A stretch of 53,840 nucleotides of DNA from Naasia sp. (lineage in GTDB: Bacteria > Actinomycetota > Actinomycetes > Actinomycetales > Microbacteriaceae), in assembly GCA_025463675.1 (NCBI GenBank), contig JAODAX010000071.1:1-53840 (forward strand), in the 5' to 3' direction. This document shows, piece after piece, positions 43,134-51,765 of the stretch. The position numbers were made by a program, and so were the translations under genes. Position 1 is the first letter of the stretch. The number at the start of each line of letters is the position of its first letter. Below the pieces are notes generated by a model that was given only the letters and a program-made list of their open reading frames with translations, was not told the DNA's origin and searched no databases.

Positions 43134-44039
43134 TCAGCCGGCGTGCGCCTGGAGCCAGGCGTAGGCGTCGACGGCCTTCGTACCACCGAGCCTGAGCTCG
43201 AAGTGCAGGTGCGGACCGGTGGAGGCGCCCGTGTTGCCGACGAGCCCGACGAGGTCGCCCACCGCCACGGCCTGGCCTTCGCGCAGCGGCACGGAGCCGA
43301 ACTGCATGTGGGCGTACGTGCTGGTGACCAGATCGCCGTCGACGAGGTGCTCGATCACCGCGTAGACGCCGAGGCCGCTATCCGACTGCACGACGGTGCG
43401 GACGACACCATCCGCGATCGCCTGGATCGGGGCCCCCGAGCCGGGCACGAAATCGGTCCCCTGGTGCTGGCTGGAGCAGCCGGAGCAGGGCGAGTTCCGG
43501 TAGCCGAAGCCGTCGGAGACGGGCACGGCGACCGCGAACGGCCACTGAATCGCCGACTGCCGGTTGTTGACGAAGCTGTCCACGCCGCCGAAGCGGTCCG
43601 CCAGCGCGTTCTCCGCCGCGGTCCGCACCGAGTAGCCGTCACGGGTGACGACCGCCTCGCCGCCCGCGATGGTGCCGAGCTCCTGCTCCTCGCCGGCGGA
43701 CGCGAAATTCGCGAGCCGCGCGGTCACGATGTCCTCGTCCGTCAGCAGCGCGTTCGCGGGAACCGAGGTCACGAGGGCCATCGCCGCGACCGCGAGCATG
43801 GTGGTGGCCGTGAAGAGCGGGCGGGCGAGCCGCGCGAACCGGCCGGGGCGCGGTGCCGGAGCGGTGCGCCCCGACGTCGGCTGGTGGGTGCTCCGGCGGA
43901 CCCCGCCGCGGCGGAGGGACGCCCGCGCCGCCTGCTCGCCGTGGCGCAGCGAACGGCGGGTCACGACGAGCTCGGACCCGGGATCCGTTGCCTGTCGCGG
44001 AGTCGCCGGACGGGTGTCGGAGCGGGAAGTGGAGCGCAC
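43134..44039 (-). CDS. M23-family peptidase, membrane-anchored (second)
   Basis: This 301-aa paralogue has the same plan: basic N-terminus, TM helix ('ARPLFTATTMLAVAAMALVT'), a linker, and a LytM domain with 'HQGTDFVPGSG' and 'GPHLHFELRLGG'. The domain also shares 'DSGLGVYAVIEHLVDGDLV' with the first copy. The likely start is GTG 44039; the leader upstream is long and folded. Together the pair points to regulated cell-wall remodelling. Confidence 0.9.
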   Translation of the reverse strand: MRSTSRSDTRPATPRQATDPGSELVVTRRSLRHGEQAARASLRRGGVRRSTHQPTSGRTAPAPRPGRFARLARPLFTATTMLAVAAMALVTSVPANALLTDEDIVTARLANFASAGEEQELGTIAGGEAVVTRDGYSVRTAAENALADRFGGVDSFVNNRQSAIQWPFAVAVPVSDGFGYRNSPCSGCSSQHQGTDFVPGSGAPIQAIADGVVRTVVQSDSGLGVYAVIEHLVDGDLVTSTYAHMQFGSVPLREGQAVAVGDLVGLVGNTGASTGPHLHFELRLGGTKAVDAYAWLQAHAG

Positions 44040-44225
44040 GAATAAGTCTCTTGGGGGTTCGGGGCGGGCCTCGAAAGGGGCCCGCCGACGAGCACGGGGT
44101 CGGTTACCGGCGAACCGGCAACTTGACCACGGTAAACAAAGATCGCTTGGAAAGCGAGCGAGCCGGGACTTTTGGGTCGCCGTGGGCGGCCGGCGCGCGC
44201 CCCCGCACGGGGACGGGGGCGCAGG
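44040..44225 (-). promoter_or_regulatory. Structured leader upstream of the M23 genes
   Basis: The 186-bp gap before the M23 gene can form several stable hairpins on the minus strand: GGCGGGCC/GGCCCGCC (44063-44070, 44079-44086), a CCGG-TTCG-CCGG tetraloop stem extendable to 7 bp (about 44106-44123), and CGCTT-TCC-AAGCG (about 44150-44162). Actinobacterial wall peptidase genes often sit behind c-di-AMP riboswitches or MtrA sites, but I could not match the conserved ydaO core here. It is a candidate cis-regulatory RNA of unknown type. Confidence 0.4.
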
Positions 44226-45041
44226 TCAGGGGCGGTGCTCGGTGACGAACTCGAGCAGCTCCCGCGCCAGTCCCGGAGCGGCCGCGACGAGGAGGTCGCG
44301 GTCCGCGGGGCCGCCGTCGACGCCGAAGATGTCGGCGCCCGCCTCGGCCGCGATCAGCGCGCCGGCCGCCTGATCCCACGGCTGCAGGCCCCACTCGTAG
44401 TAAGCGTCCAGCCGGCCCGCCGCAACGCTGCAGAGGTCGAGCGAGGCGGCGCCCATGCGGCGCAGGTCGCGCACCCGGCGCAGCAGTCCCGACGCGACCG
44501 CGATCTGCGCCTCGCGCGACTCGAGGCTGTAGGAGAAGCCGGTGCCGACGAGCGCACGATCGAACGCGACGTCCGGCGTCACCCGCAGCTCCCGGTGGCC
44601 GAGGAAGGCCCCCTGGCCGACCGCCGCGGTGAACACCTCGCCGTTCGTCGGGTTGACGACGGCGCCCGCGAGCGCCCGCCACGTGCGCGGCTCCGGATCG
44701 CCTTCCACCACGGCGATGCTGACCGCCCAGGCGGGGATGTCGTAGAGGAAGTTGACGGTGCCGTCGATCGGGTCCACCACCCAGGTCAGGCCGCTCGTGC
44801 CACCGGTCGCCGCCGACTCCTCACCCAGGAACCCGTCGTCCGGGCGGGCCTCGGCCAGCAGGCCGCGAATGAGGTCCTCAGTCTCCCGGTCGGCGGCGGT
44901 GACGATGTCGATGGGCGAGCTCTTGGTCGCGGCGACCTCCACCCCTTCCCGGCGGCGGCGCAGGGCGAGGGCGCCCGCGGCGAGCGCCGTGTCGCGCCCG
45001 ATCAGGAGGAGTTCGTCGAGGCCGTGCGGTGCGAGCGTCAT
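44226..45041 (-). CDS. Inositol monophosphatase family protein
   Basis: This 271-aa Mg-dependent phosphatase has metal-site motifs 'GEESA', 'WVVDPIDGTVNFLYDIP' and the C-terminal 'EWGLQPWDQAAGALIAAEAG'. Substrates in actinobacteria include myo-inositol phosphate and histidinol phosphate; the sequence alone does not settle this. I chose ATG 45041, with GGATGGAG just before it; an in-frame TTG at 45053 is less likely. Confidence 0.88.
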   Translation of the reverse strand: MTLAPHGLDELLLIGRDTALAAGALALRRRREGVEVAATKSSPIDIVTAADRETEDLIRGLLAEARPDDGFLGEESAATGGTSGLTWVVDPIDGTVNFLYDIPAWAVSIAVVEGDPEPRTWRALAGAVVNPTNGEVFTAAVGQGAFLGHRELRVTPDVAFDRALVGTGFSYSLESREAQIAVASGLLRRVRDLRRMGAASLDLCSVAAGRLDAYYEWGLQPWDQAAGALIAAEAGADIFGVDGGPADRDLLVAAAPGLARELLEFVTEHRP

Positions 45042-45188
45042 GGCTCCATCCAACCCGACTCTTGTCCGCGGCGTCCTGTCTCGGTCGGCGGAGGGAATCC
45101 CTCCGGCCGTGATTTCTTCCCGCCCGTCCGCGCGGGTATCCTTTCTGAGCGCCTCCGGTCAGATCGAATGATGTGGTCGGAGCAGCTT

Positions 45189-45270
45189 GGCGAGTTACCC
45201 AAGCGGCCAAAGGGATCTGACTGTAAATCAGCCGGCGTAGCCTTCGGGGGTTCGAATCCCTCACTCGCCA
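45189..45270 (+). tRNA. tRNA-Tyr (anticodon GTA)
   Basis: This 82-nt class II tRNA has acceptor GGCGAGT/ACTCGCC plus discriminator A, anticodon GTA at 45223-45225 in loop CTGTAAA, a long variable arm and T-arm with GGTTCGAATCC. It is followed by a terminator. Confidence 0.97.
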
Positions 45271-45281
45271 CAGACGGAGAG

Positions 45282-45302
45282 AGCCGCCCCATAAGGGCGG
45301 CT
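45282..45302 (+). terminator. Terminator of tRNA-Tyr
   Basis: Stem AGCCGCCC/GGGCGGCT with a 5-nt loop followed by TTCTTCGTT, 12 bp after the tRNA. Confidence 0.85.
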
Positions 45303-45329
45303 TTCTTCGTTGGTGGCTGTGGAAGCACG

Positions 45330-46155
45330 CGCTCCGCTCCGCGGGGGAAGCCGCAGCCCTCGGCCAATTCTGCGACTCCGGAGGCGAGGAACACCGCGAC
45401 GAGCGCCACGAACCCTTCTGCCTTCTCGGCCAGCTGCAGGCGCTCGGCCACGGGGGAGAAGAACAGCCGGCCGAGCGCCCAGCCGACGACCAGGCCGGCG
45501 GCGACTCCGACCGTCAGCCGCCAGAGGACGTCGACGAGGAGCCGCTCGCCCAGCCAGGCGCCGGGCGCGACGCCGACCATGCTGACCGCGATCGCCGCGT
45601 AGGTGAAGGGGAAGGCGAGCCCGTCGTTGCGCCCGGCCTCAGAGGTCAGGGCCAAAGCGGGCTTCGTCGTCGGCAGCTCCGTCCGCGGTGATGAGCTCGC
45701 TCACCTGCACCTCGTTGGCCAGCACCGAGTCGGTCGGCGCGAGCGCCGCCGCCGGGACCGCGAGGAGCACTGCACTCGCGACCCCCAGACCGAGCAGCGC
45801 GCCGCCGAGGAAGCCCACCGCGATCATGGTCAGCGGCATCGCGATGCCGAGGAGCCGCCAGGTGGTGGACCAGCCCCGCCAGCTGATGGCTCGGTTGATC
45901 GCGAGCCCCGCCCCCTTCAGGGACACGATCACGCAGATCTCGGTGAGGTGCAGCGCGACCTCGGGGTGCTGCTCGGGGAGCGGGTCGGGAAGGTCCGGGA
46001 GCACCCAGAAGCCCACCATGCCCGGCCGAGACGAACACCATCGGCGTCGAGATCGGCAGGCGCCCCAGGGCTCGCGGGAGGAGGGCAGCGGCCAGGGTGG
46101 CGGTCCCCACGGCCGCGAAGATGGCCGTCTCACCGTCGAACTGGAGCACCTCCAC
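45330..46155 (-). pseudogene. CPA1-type Na+/H+ antiporter, frameshifted and truncated
   Basis: Three frames together spell a cation/proton antiporter. The first, from GTG 46155, reads 'FDGETAIFAAVGTATLAAAL' and 'STPMVFVSAG'. The second reads 'MVGFWVLPDLPDP', 'VIVSLKGAGLAINRAISWRG' and the ion-site-like 'APTDSVLANEVQVSE'. The third reads 'ALTSEAGRNDGLAFPFTYAA' and 'KAEGFVALVAVFLASGVAEL'. Each of the two junctions (near 46025 and 45650) is explained by one extra base. The last TM helices and the cytoplasmic tail are missing; the frame runs into the tRNA-Tyr terminator and the tRNA. It cannot encode a working antiporter. Confidence 0.85.
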
Positions 46156-46193
46156 ACCGTAGGTGCGGAACCGGGGAAACCCGGGCGGTTGAC

Positions 46194-46316
46194 TTACAGC
46201 ATCAGATACCCGCAGTCGCTGCACCACCAGGCGACTTTGGTCTCCTGCATCCTGGTGCGGCAGCCGGGGCACTCCGGCGCCTGCACCTGCGTCCGGGGCT
46301 CCTGCTTCTGGTCCAC
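46194..46316 (-). CDS. Zinc-ribbon protein of 40 aa
   Basis: From GTG 46316 to TAA the frame encodes a small protein with two CxxC knuckles: 'ECPGCRTRM' and '[11 protein letters not shown]' at its end. GGAAGG lies about 10 nt upstream. Such proteins bind a structural zinc and often touch nucleic acid or protein partners. The gene is intact beside a broken antiporter. I do not know its family function. Confidence 0.7.
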   Translation of the reverse strand: MDQKQEPRTQVQAPECPGCRTRMQETKVAWWCSDCGYLML

Positions 46317-46447
46317 GACGCACCTGCCTTCCCCGGGCAGCGTTGCCCGATCGGTGGCTACATGATGCGCCTACCGGACCCGCACGGCAACGCCCCCGAT
46401 GCCCTGCTCCGGCGCCCCTCGCCGGAGTCGCCGACCGCGGGCGTCGT

Positions 46448-46453
46448 TACGAT
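46448..46453 (+). promoter_or_regulatory. -10 box of a leaderless promoter (yajQ)
   Basis: TACGAT stands 6 nt before ATG 46460; no ribosome binding site lies between them. Confidence 0.55.
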
Positions 46454-46459
46454 GGCGGC

Positions 46460-46948
46460 ATGGCAGATTCCTCTTTCGACATCGTCAGCAAGGTCGAGCA
46501 TCAGGAGGCGGACAACGCGCTGCAGCAGGCCCGCAAGGAGGTTGAGCAGCGCTACGACTTCAAGGGCACCAGCGCGTCGATCGAGTGGAGCGGCGAGGGC
46601 ATCCTCATGAAGGCCAGCAGCGAGGACCGGGTGAAGGCGGTGCTCGACGTGTTCCAGTCGAAGCTCGTGAAGCGCGGCATCTCGCTGAAGAGCCTCGACG
46701 CCGGCGACCCGCAGCCGAGCGGCAAGGAGTACCGCATCACCGCCAGTCTCAAGCAGGGCATCGACCAGGAGCACGCGAAGAAGATCGGCAAAATCATCCG
46801 CGACCAGGCGCCGAAGACGGTGAAGAGCCAGATCCAGGGCGACGAGCTGCGGGTGACCTCGAAGAGCCGCGACGATCTGCAGGCGACCATCGCGCTGCTG
46901 AAGGGCGCAGACCTCGACCTCGACCTGCAGTTCATCAACTTCCGCTGA
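46460..46948 (+). CDS. yajQ: YajQ family nucleotide-binding protein (UPF0234)
   Basis: This 162-aa cytoplasmic protein has '[20 protein letters not shown]', '[13 protein letters not shown]', '[19 protein letters not shown]' and the terminal '[11 protein letters not shown]', which together define the YajQ family. Members bind nucleotides, and some bind cyclic di-GMP. The role in actinobacteria is unknown. Length is normal. Confidence 0.95.
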   Translation: MADSSFDIVSKVEHQEADNALQQARKEVEQRYDFKGTSASIEWSGEGILMKASSEDRVKAVLDVFQSKLVKRGISLKSLDAGDPQPSGKEYRITASLKQGIDQEHAKKIGKIIRDQAPKTVKSQIQGDELRVTSKSRDDLQATIALLKGADLDLDLQFINFR

Positions 46949-46998
46949 ACCCAGAGGTACTTCCCATCGGGGCAATCGTCCGCACCGAAGGTGCTGGC

Positions 46999-47004
46999 TA
47001 GACT
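46999..47004 (+). promoter_or_regulatory. -10 box of a leaderless promoter (cls)
   Basis: TAGACT stands 6 nt before ATG 47011, with no ribosome binding site between. Confidence 0.6.
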
Positions 47005-47010
47005 CCCGCC

Positions 47011-48474
47011 ATGGACACCGCCAGTGCAACGCTGGCCGTCACGATCCTCCTGCTGGTCGCCGATCTGCTGATCCGGATCGGCGCGCTCATCATCATCCCG
47101 CGCAGCCGCAAGCCCAGTTCGGCGACCGCGTGGCTGCTGCTCGTCATGTTCGTGCCGTACATCGGCGTGCTGCTCTATCTCCTCATCGGCAGCCCGCGCC
47201 TGCCGAAGCGGCGCCGTGAGCGCCAGCAGCAGATCGACCGCATCATCCGGGACACCACGGAGGGCGTCGACCTCGTCAACCGCACGGACGAGTGGCCCGA
47301 CTGGCTGGAGTCGGTGGTGGAGCTCAACCGCAACCTCGGCGCCATCCCGCTGGTGGGCGGGAACCGGGCGGCGCTGCACTCCGACTACGACGAGTCGATC
47401 CGCGCCATGACCGAGGAGGTGGACCGCGCTTCCGCCTACGTGCACGCGCAGTTCTACATTCTCAACCTCGACGATACGACGGCGCCGTTCTTCGACGCCC
47501 TCGAGCGGGCGGTGCAGCGCGGGGTGACGGTGCGCGTGCTGCTCGATCACGTCGCGTCGATCCAGTACCCCGGCTACCGCAGGACGATCCGCCGGCTGAA
47601 GCGCTCGGGGGTGCACTGGCGGCTGCTCCTGCCGGTGCAGCCGCTGCGCGGCCGGTACCAGCGGCCCGACCTGCGCAATCACCGCAAACTGCTCGTCGTC
47701 GACGGCCGGGTCGCCTTCCTCGGCTCGCAGAACATGATCGACCGCACCTACAACCGCTGGATCAACCGCCGCAGGCGCCTGAAGTGGCGGGACATCATGA
47801 CCCGGCTGCACGGGCCGATCGTGCGCGGCGTCGACGCCGTCTTCATCACCGACTGGTATTCGGAGACCGGGGAACTGCTGCTGCGCGAGACCGGGCCGAT
47901 GATCGACCGGGTGGAGCCGGACATGCTCGACTGCCAGCTGCTGCCGAGCGGTCCCGGCTTCGAGAGCGAGAACAACCTGCGCCTGTTCAATGCGCTGCTC
48001 TACTACGCCCAGAAGCGCATCGTCATCGCGTCGCCCTACTTCGTCCCCGACGAGTCGATGCTCTATGCGGTCACCACCGCAGTGCAGCGGGGCGTCGCCG
48101 TGGAGCTGTTCGTGTCGGAGATCGGTGACCAGTTCCTCGTGCATCACGCGCAACGCTCTTACTATCAGCAGCTCCTCGAGGTCGGCGTGACGATCTGGCT
48201 GTACCGCCGCCCGGTCGTGCTGCACGCCAAGCACTTCACCATCGACGACACGGTCGCCGTCATCGGCTCGAGCAACATGGACATGCGCTCCTTCAGCCTC
48301 AACCTGGAGGTGTCGCTCATGGTGCAGGGCCGTGACTTCGTCGACCAGCTCCGGCTGGTGGAGGAGGACTACCGGCGACAGGCCCGGAAGCTGACCATCG
48401 CGGAGTGGGAGAAGCGCGGCGCCTGGTCGTCCGTGGTCGACAACTTGGCCCGCCTCACCTCGGCGCTGCAGTAG
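47011..48474 (+). CDS. cls: Cardiolipin synthase (phospholipase D type)
   Basis: This 487-aa membrane enzyme joins two phosphatidylglycerols into cardiolipin. Two N-terminal TM helices ('LAVTILLLVADLLIRIGALI', 'TAWLLLVMFVPYIGVLLYLL') precede two PLD domains with the HKD motifs 'HRKLLVVDGRVAFLGSQN' (near residue 225) and 'HAKHFTIDDTVAVIGSSN' (near 405). Length fits ClsA-type synthases. It is a single gene with a leaderless promoter. Confidence 0.93.
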   Translation: MDTASATLAVTILLLVADLLIRIGALIIIPRSRKPSSATAWLLLVMFVPYIGVLLYLLIGSPRLPKRRRERQQQIDRIIRDTTEGVDLVNRTDEWPDWLESVVELNRNLGAIPLVGGNRAALHSDYDESIRAMTEEVDRASAYVHAQFYILNLDDTTAPFFDALERAVQRGVTVRVLLDHVASIQYPGYRRTIRRLKRSGVHWRLLLPVQPLRGRYQRPDLRNHRKLLVVDGRVAFLGSQNMIDRTYNRWINRRRRLKWRDIMTRLHGPIVRGVDAVFITDWYSETGELLLRETGPMIDRVEPDMLDCQLLPSGPGFESENNLRLFNALLYYAQKRIVIASPYFVPDESMLYAVTTAVQRGVAVELFVSEIGDQFLVHHAQRSYYQQLLEVGVTIWLYRRPVVLHAKHFTIDDTVAVIGSSNMDMRSFSLNLEVSLMVQGRDFVDQLRLVEEDYRRQARKLTIAEWEKRGAWSSVVDNLARLTSALQ

Positions 48475-48492
48475 CCGCCGACTCCCGCGACG

Positions 48493-49839
48493 TCAGGCGC
48501 GGGAGATCTCGGTCATGTCCTCACGGGGGACGACCTTGATGCGGGTACGGCCGACCCCTTCGCCGAGTGCCAGCTCGTGCGCGTCGAGCTTGTGCCAGCC
48601 GTCGATGGTCGTGAACGGGACGCCCCGCGCCTCGAGGAGCGCGGGCACCGCGGCCTCGTCGGGCTCCGCCGGGATCCACCAGTTCGCCTGGTCGGACAGC
48701 ACGTGCTGCAGGGTCTCCATCGCGTCGCTCTTGGTGTGGCCGATGAGGCCCACCGGCCCGCGCTTGATCCAGCCGGTCGCGTAGACGCCGTTCACGGGCT
48801 CGTCGGCGTCGTCGATCACCTGGCCCTCGCGGTTGGGGATGACGCCGCGGCGCTCGTCGTACGGGATCCCGGGGAGCGGTGAGCCGAAGTAGCCGACCGC
48901 GCGGTAGACCGCCTGGACGGCGACCTCGCGGATCTCGCCGGTGCCCCGCACGCCGCCCTGGCCGTCCGGCTCGGTGCGCTCCCAGCGGAACGCCTCGACG
49001 CGTCCGTTCCCGACGATCTCGAGCGGCTTCGCGTACCAGTGCAGGTGCAGCCGGCGGCTCGCCGTCCCGGTCTCGCGCTTCCGCCACTGCTGCAGCACCC
49101 GGTCGATGACCAGGACCTGCTTGTTCGTGGCGATCGCCGTCCGGGAGGCCTCGTCGTAGTCGAAGTCCTCCTCGTGGATGATCATGTCGACGTCGCGGAT
49201 CTCGCCGAGCTCACGCAGCTCCAGGGGCGTGAACTTCACTTGGGCGGGTCCGCGGCGGCCGAAGACGTGCACGTCCGTGACGGGCGAGTTCTTCAAGCCG
49301 GCGTAGACGTTGTCGGGGATCTCGGTGGGCAGCAGGTCGTCGGCGTGCTTGGCGAGGATGCGGGCCACGTCGAGCGCGACGTTGCCGTTGCCGATGACCG
49401 CGACCTCCTTGGCGTCGAGCGGCCACTCGCGGGGCACGTCGGGGTGGCCGTCGTACCAGCTGACGAACTCGGCGGCGCCGTAAGAGCCGGGCAGGTCGAT
49501 GCCGGGGATGTCGAGCGGGGCGTCCTGTGTCGACCCGGTCGCGAAGATGACCGAGTTGTAGTGCTTCTTCAGGTCGTCGAGGGTGAGGTCGACGCCGTAC
49601 TCCACGTTGCCGAACAGCCGGATGTCCCCGCGGTCGAGCACCTCACGGAGCGCCGAGATGATGCCCTTGATGCGCGGGTGGTCGGGCGCGACGCCGTAGC
49701 GCACGAGGCCGTACGGCGCGGGGAGCCGCTCGAACAGGTCGATCGACACGTCGAACGACCGCTCGGCCTTCAGGACGAGATCGGCGGCGTAGATGCCTGC
49801 AGGGCCCGCGCCGACGATGGCCAGCCGGAGCTTGGTCAT
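48493..49839 (-). CDS. fprA: Ferredoxin-NADP+ reductase, FprA/adrenodoxin reductase type
   Basis: This 448-aa flavoprotein passes electrons between NADPH and ferredoxins. It has FAD motif GAGPAG (10-15), 'PYGLVRYGVAPDHPRIK', the NADP motif 'GNGNVALDVARILAKH' and the C-terminal 'GVYATGWIKRGPVGLIGHTK'. I chose ATG 49839, with GAGGA 8 nt upstream; an upstream in-frame extension lacks family similarity. It lies between cls and the menaquinone genes. Confidence 0.93.
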   Translation of the reverse strand: MTKLRLAIVGAGPAGIYAADLVLKAERSFDVSIDLFERLPAPYGLVRYGVAPDHPRIKGIISALREVLDRGDIRLFGNVEYGVDLTLDDLKKHYNSVIFATGSTQDAPLDIPGIDLPGSYGAAEFVSWYDGHPDVPREWPLDAKEVAVIGNGNVALDVARILAKHADDLLPTEIPDNVYAGLKNSPVTDVHVFGRRGPAQVKFTPLELRELGEIRDVDMIIHEEDFDYDEASRTAIATNKQVLVIDRVLQQWRKRETGTASRRLHLHWYAKPLEIVGNGRVEAFRWERTEPDGQGGVRGTGEIREVAVQAVYRAVGYFGSPLPGIPYDERRGVIPNREGQVIDDADEPVNGVYATGWIKRGPVGLIGHTKSDAMETLQHVLSDQANWWIPAEPDEAAVPALLEARGVPFTTIDGWHKLDAHELALGEGVGRTRIKVVPREDMTEISRA

Positions 49840-49885
49840 GGGTGTGTTCCTCAATCGTGTTCTCGAGCCGCGCCGCGGCCGGGGT

Positions 49886-50947
49886 TCAGCTGGAGCGCTC
49901 GACCATGACATCGGCGAAGCGGATGAGCGCCTTCTTGACCGAGCCGTCGGGGAGCGGGTCGAGCGCGGCGACCGCCTCGGCGGCCCAGCGGTGCGCGGCA
50001 TCGAGCGTGACCGCGGTCGCGGGATGCTCACGGAGCGCCTCGATGGCGGCGGTCAGGTCCGGCGACCCGGGTGTCTCGATGCCCTGCTCGATCCGCGCGA
50101 GCAGTTCCGCCGATCCGGGGTCGTCGATCGCCTGCCTGCGCAGGTGCAGCAGCGGCAGCGTCGGCACGCCGGCGCGCAGGTCGGTGCCCGCCACCTTGCC
50201 CGTCTCCTCGGCCTTCGGCGACAGGTCGAGCACATCGTCGACGAGCTGGAACGCGACGCCGATCTTCTCGCCAAAGGTCATCACCGGCTCCTCGTACTCG
50301 CTCGGGGCGGCGCTGAACACGACCCCGAGCTGCGCCGCGGTGGAAATGAGGGAGCCGGTCTTGTCGCGGAGGACCTGGAGGTAGTGCTCCACCTCGTCCT
50401 CGCCCGGCTGCGGTCCGACGGTCTCGTGCAGCTGCCCGAGGACGAGCCGCTCGAAGGTCGAGGCCTGCAGGCGCATCGCGCGGTCGCCGAGCGAGGTCAC
50501 CAGCTTGCTGGCGCGCGCGAACAGCAGGTCACCGGTGAGGATGGCGACCGAGTTGCCCCACACCGCCTGCGCCGTGGGCACCCCGCGCCGCTTCTCCGCC
50601 TCGTCCATCACGTCGTCGTGGTAAAGCGAGGCGAGGTGGGTGATCTCGACGGCCTCCGCCGCGATGACGACCTCGGGCACCACGCCGCGACCCAGCTGCG
50701 CCGTCAGCAGGGTGAGCATCGGCCGCACCCGCTTGCCGCCGGCCGAGAGCAGGTAGCGCGAGGTGACGTCCGCGATGCTGTCGGCGAAGGCCACCTCGCG
50801 CAGCAGTCCGGCCTCGACCTGCGCGAGGCCGTCCTCGATCGACGCGGCGGCCCGCCGGTCCTCGCTGTTGGCGAAGATCCGGTCGGTGAGGCCGATCTGC
50901 GCGGACAGTGCCTTGCTCCGGCGGGCGACCGGCACGGCCGGCGTCAC
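49886..50947 (-). CDS. Trans-polyprenyl diphosphate synthase
   Basis: This 353-aa enzyme makes the long isoprenoid tail used for menaquinone. It has the first Asp-rich motif in 'LYHDDVMDEAEKRRG' and the second in 'QLVDDVLDLSPKAEE'. The absence of large residues just before the first motif fits a long-chain product. The GTG start overlaps the menG stop (GTGA), tying it to the quinone pathway; hepta- to nonaprenyl chain length is a guess from context. Confidence 0.9.
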   Translation of the reverse strand: MTPAVPVARRSKALSAQIGLTDRIFANSEDRRAAASIEDGLAQVEAGLLREVAFADSIADVTSRYLLSAGGKRVRPMLTLLTAQLGRGVVPEVVIAAEAVEITHLASLYHDDVMDEAEKRRGVPTAQAVWGNSVAILTGDLLFARASKLVTSLGDRAMRLQASTFERLVLGQLHETVGPQPGEDEVEHYLQVLRDKTGSLISTAAQLGVVFSAAPSEYEEPVMTFGEKIGVAFQLVDDVLDLSPKAEETGKVAGTDLRAGVPTLPLLHLRRQAIDDPGSAELLARIEQGIETPGSPDLTAAIEALREHPATAVTLDAAHRWAAEAVAALDPLPDGSVKKALIRFADVMVERSS

Positions 50948-51678
50948 TCCCCGGCCCCCGCCGGCGCGGCCTCGGCCTCGGCCTTGGCGCCGCGGTGCAG
51001 CGCCACGATGCCCGCGGTCAGGTTACGGTAACGGACATCCTGGAACCCGGCGTCCCGGACCCAGTCGGCGAGGGTGCCCTGATCCGGCCAATCGAGGATG
51101 GAGTCGCCAAGGTAGGTGTAGGCGGGCGCGTGGGAGCTCGTCACCTTCGAGATCAGCGGCAGCACGCGCCTCAGGTAGAGGCGGTAGCCGGCACGAATCG
51201 GTGCGAGGGGCGGCGTCGAGAACTCGCAGATCACGACCCGGCCGCCCGGCTTCGTCACCCGGTGCAGCTCCCGCAGCGCCCGTCGCGGGTCCTGCACGTT
51301 GCGCAGCCCGAACGACATGGTCGTCGCGTGGAACTCGCCGTCATCGAAGGGCAGGTCCTGCGCATCGGCCTGCACGAAGGTGAGACGGGGGTTGCCGGCG
51401 TGACGTCGGCGGCCCACCTCGAGCATGCCGGGCGAGAAGTCGGCCGCGACGACATCGGCACCGCTGCGCGCGAGGGCTGCGCTCGAGGTGCCCGTCCCGG
51501 CCGCGAGGTCGAGGATCCGCTCGCCCCGCCGAGGCGCGACCGCTGCAGTCGTGGCCGCCCGCCAGAGGATGTCGTTGCCGACGGAGAGCACCGTGTTGGT
51601 GCGGTCGTAGCGTGCCGACACCTGGTCGAACATCGCGGCGACGTCCGCGCCCCTCTTGGTGAGGTCGGCCTGATTCAC
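50944..51678 (-). CDS. menG: Demethylmenaquinone methyltransferase
   Basis: This 244-aa class I SAM methyltransferase (UbiE/MenG) performs the last step of menaquinone synthesis. It shows 'VSARYDRTNTVLSVGNDILW', the SAM motif 'ILDLAAGTGTSS' and 'ATTMSFGLRNVQDPRRALRE'. The start is GTG 51678, 6 nt after a TAGACT box on the minus strand. It is divergent from menF and overlaps the prenyl synthase gene. Confidence 0.95.
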   Translation of the reverse strand: MNQADLTKRGADVAAMFDQVSARYDRTNTVLSVGNDILWRAATTAAVAPRRGERILDLAAGTGTSSAALARSGADVVAADFSPGMLEVGRRRHAGNPRLTFVQADAQDLPFDDGEFHATTMSFGLRNVQDPRRALRELHRVTKPGGRVVICEFSTPPLAPIRAGYRLYLRRVLPLISKVTSSHAPAYTYLGDSILDWPDQGTLADWVRDAGFQDVRYRNLTAGIVALHRGAKAEAEAAPAGAGE

Positions 51679-51684
51679 GCCAAC

Positions 51685-51690
51685 AGTCTA
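51685..51690 (-). promoter_or_regulatory. -10 box of a leaderless promoter (menG)
   Basis: On the minus strand TAGACT stands 6 nt before GTG 51678. Confidence 0.6.
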
Positions 51691-51753
51691 GGGTCCCGGC
51701 CGGAACGGACCGTCCGGGCGGAAGGCCCGCGGGGAGGCGGGGAGCGCGCGGCG

Positions 51754-51759
51754 TAGGCT
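51754..51759 (+). promoter_or_regulatory. -10 box of a leaderless promoter (menF)
   Basis: TAGGCT stands 6 nt before GTG 51766. With the menG box at 51685-51690 it makes a compact divergent promoter of under 90 bp. Confidence 0.6.
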
Positions 51760-51765
51760 GTTGCG

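Noticed and set aside
44040-44225. A c-di-AMP (ydaO) riboswitch before the M23 genes
   Set aside because: The conserved GGGGAACC-like core and partner segments could not be found on the minus strand, though the context suited it.
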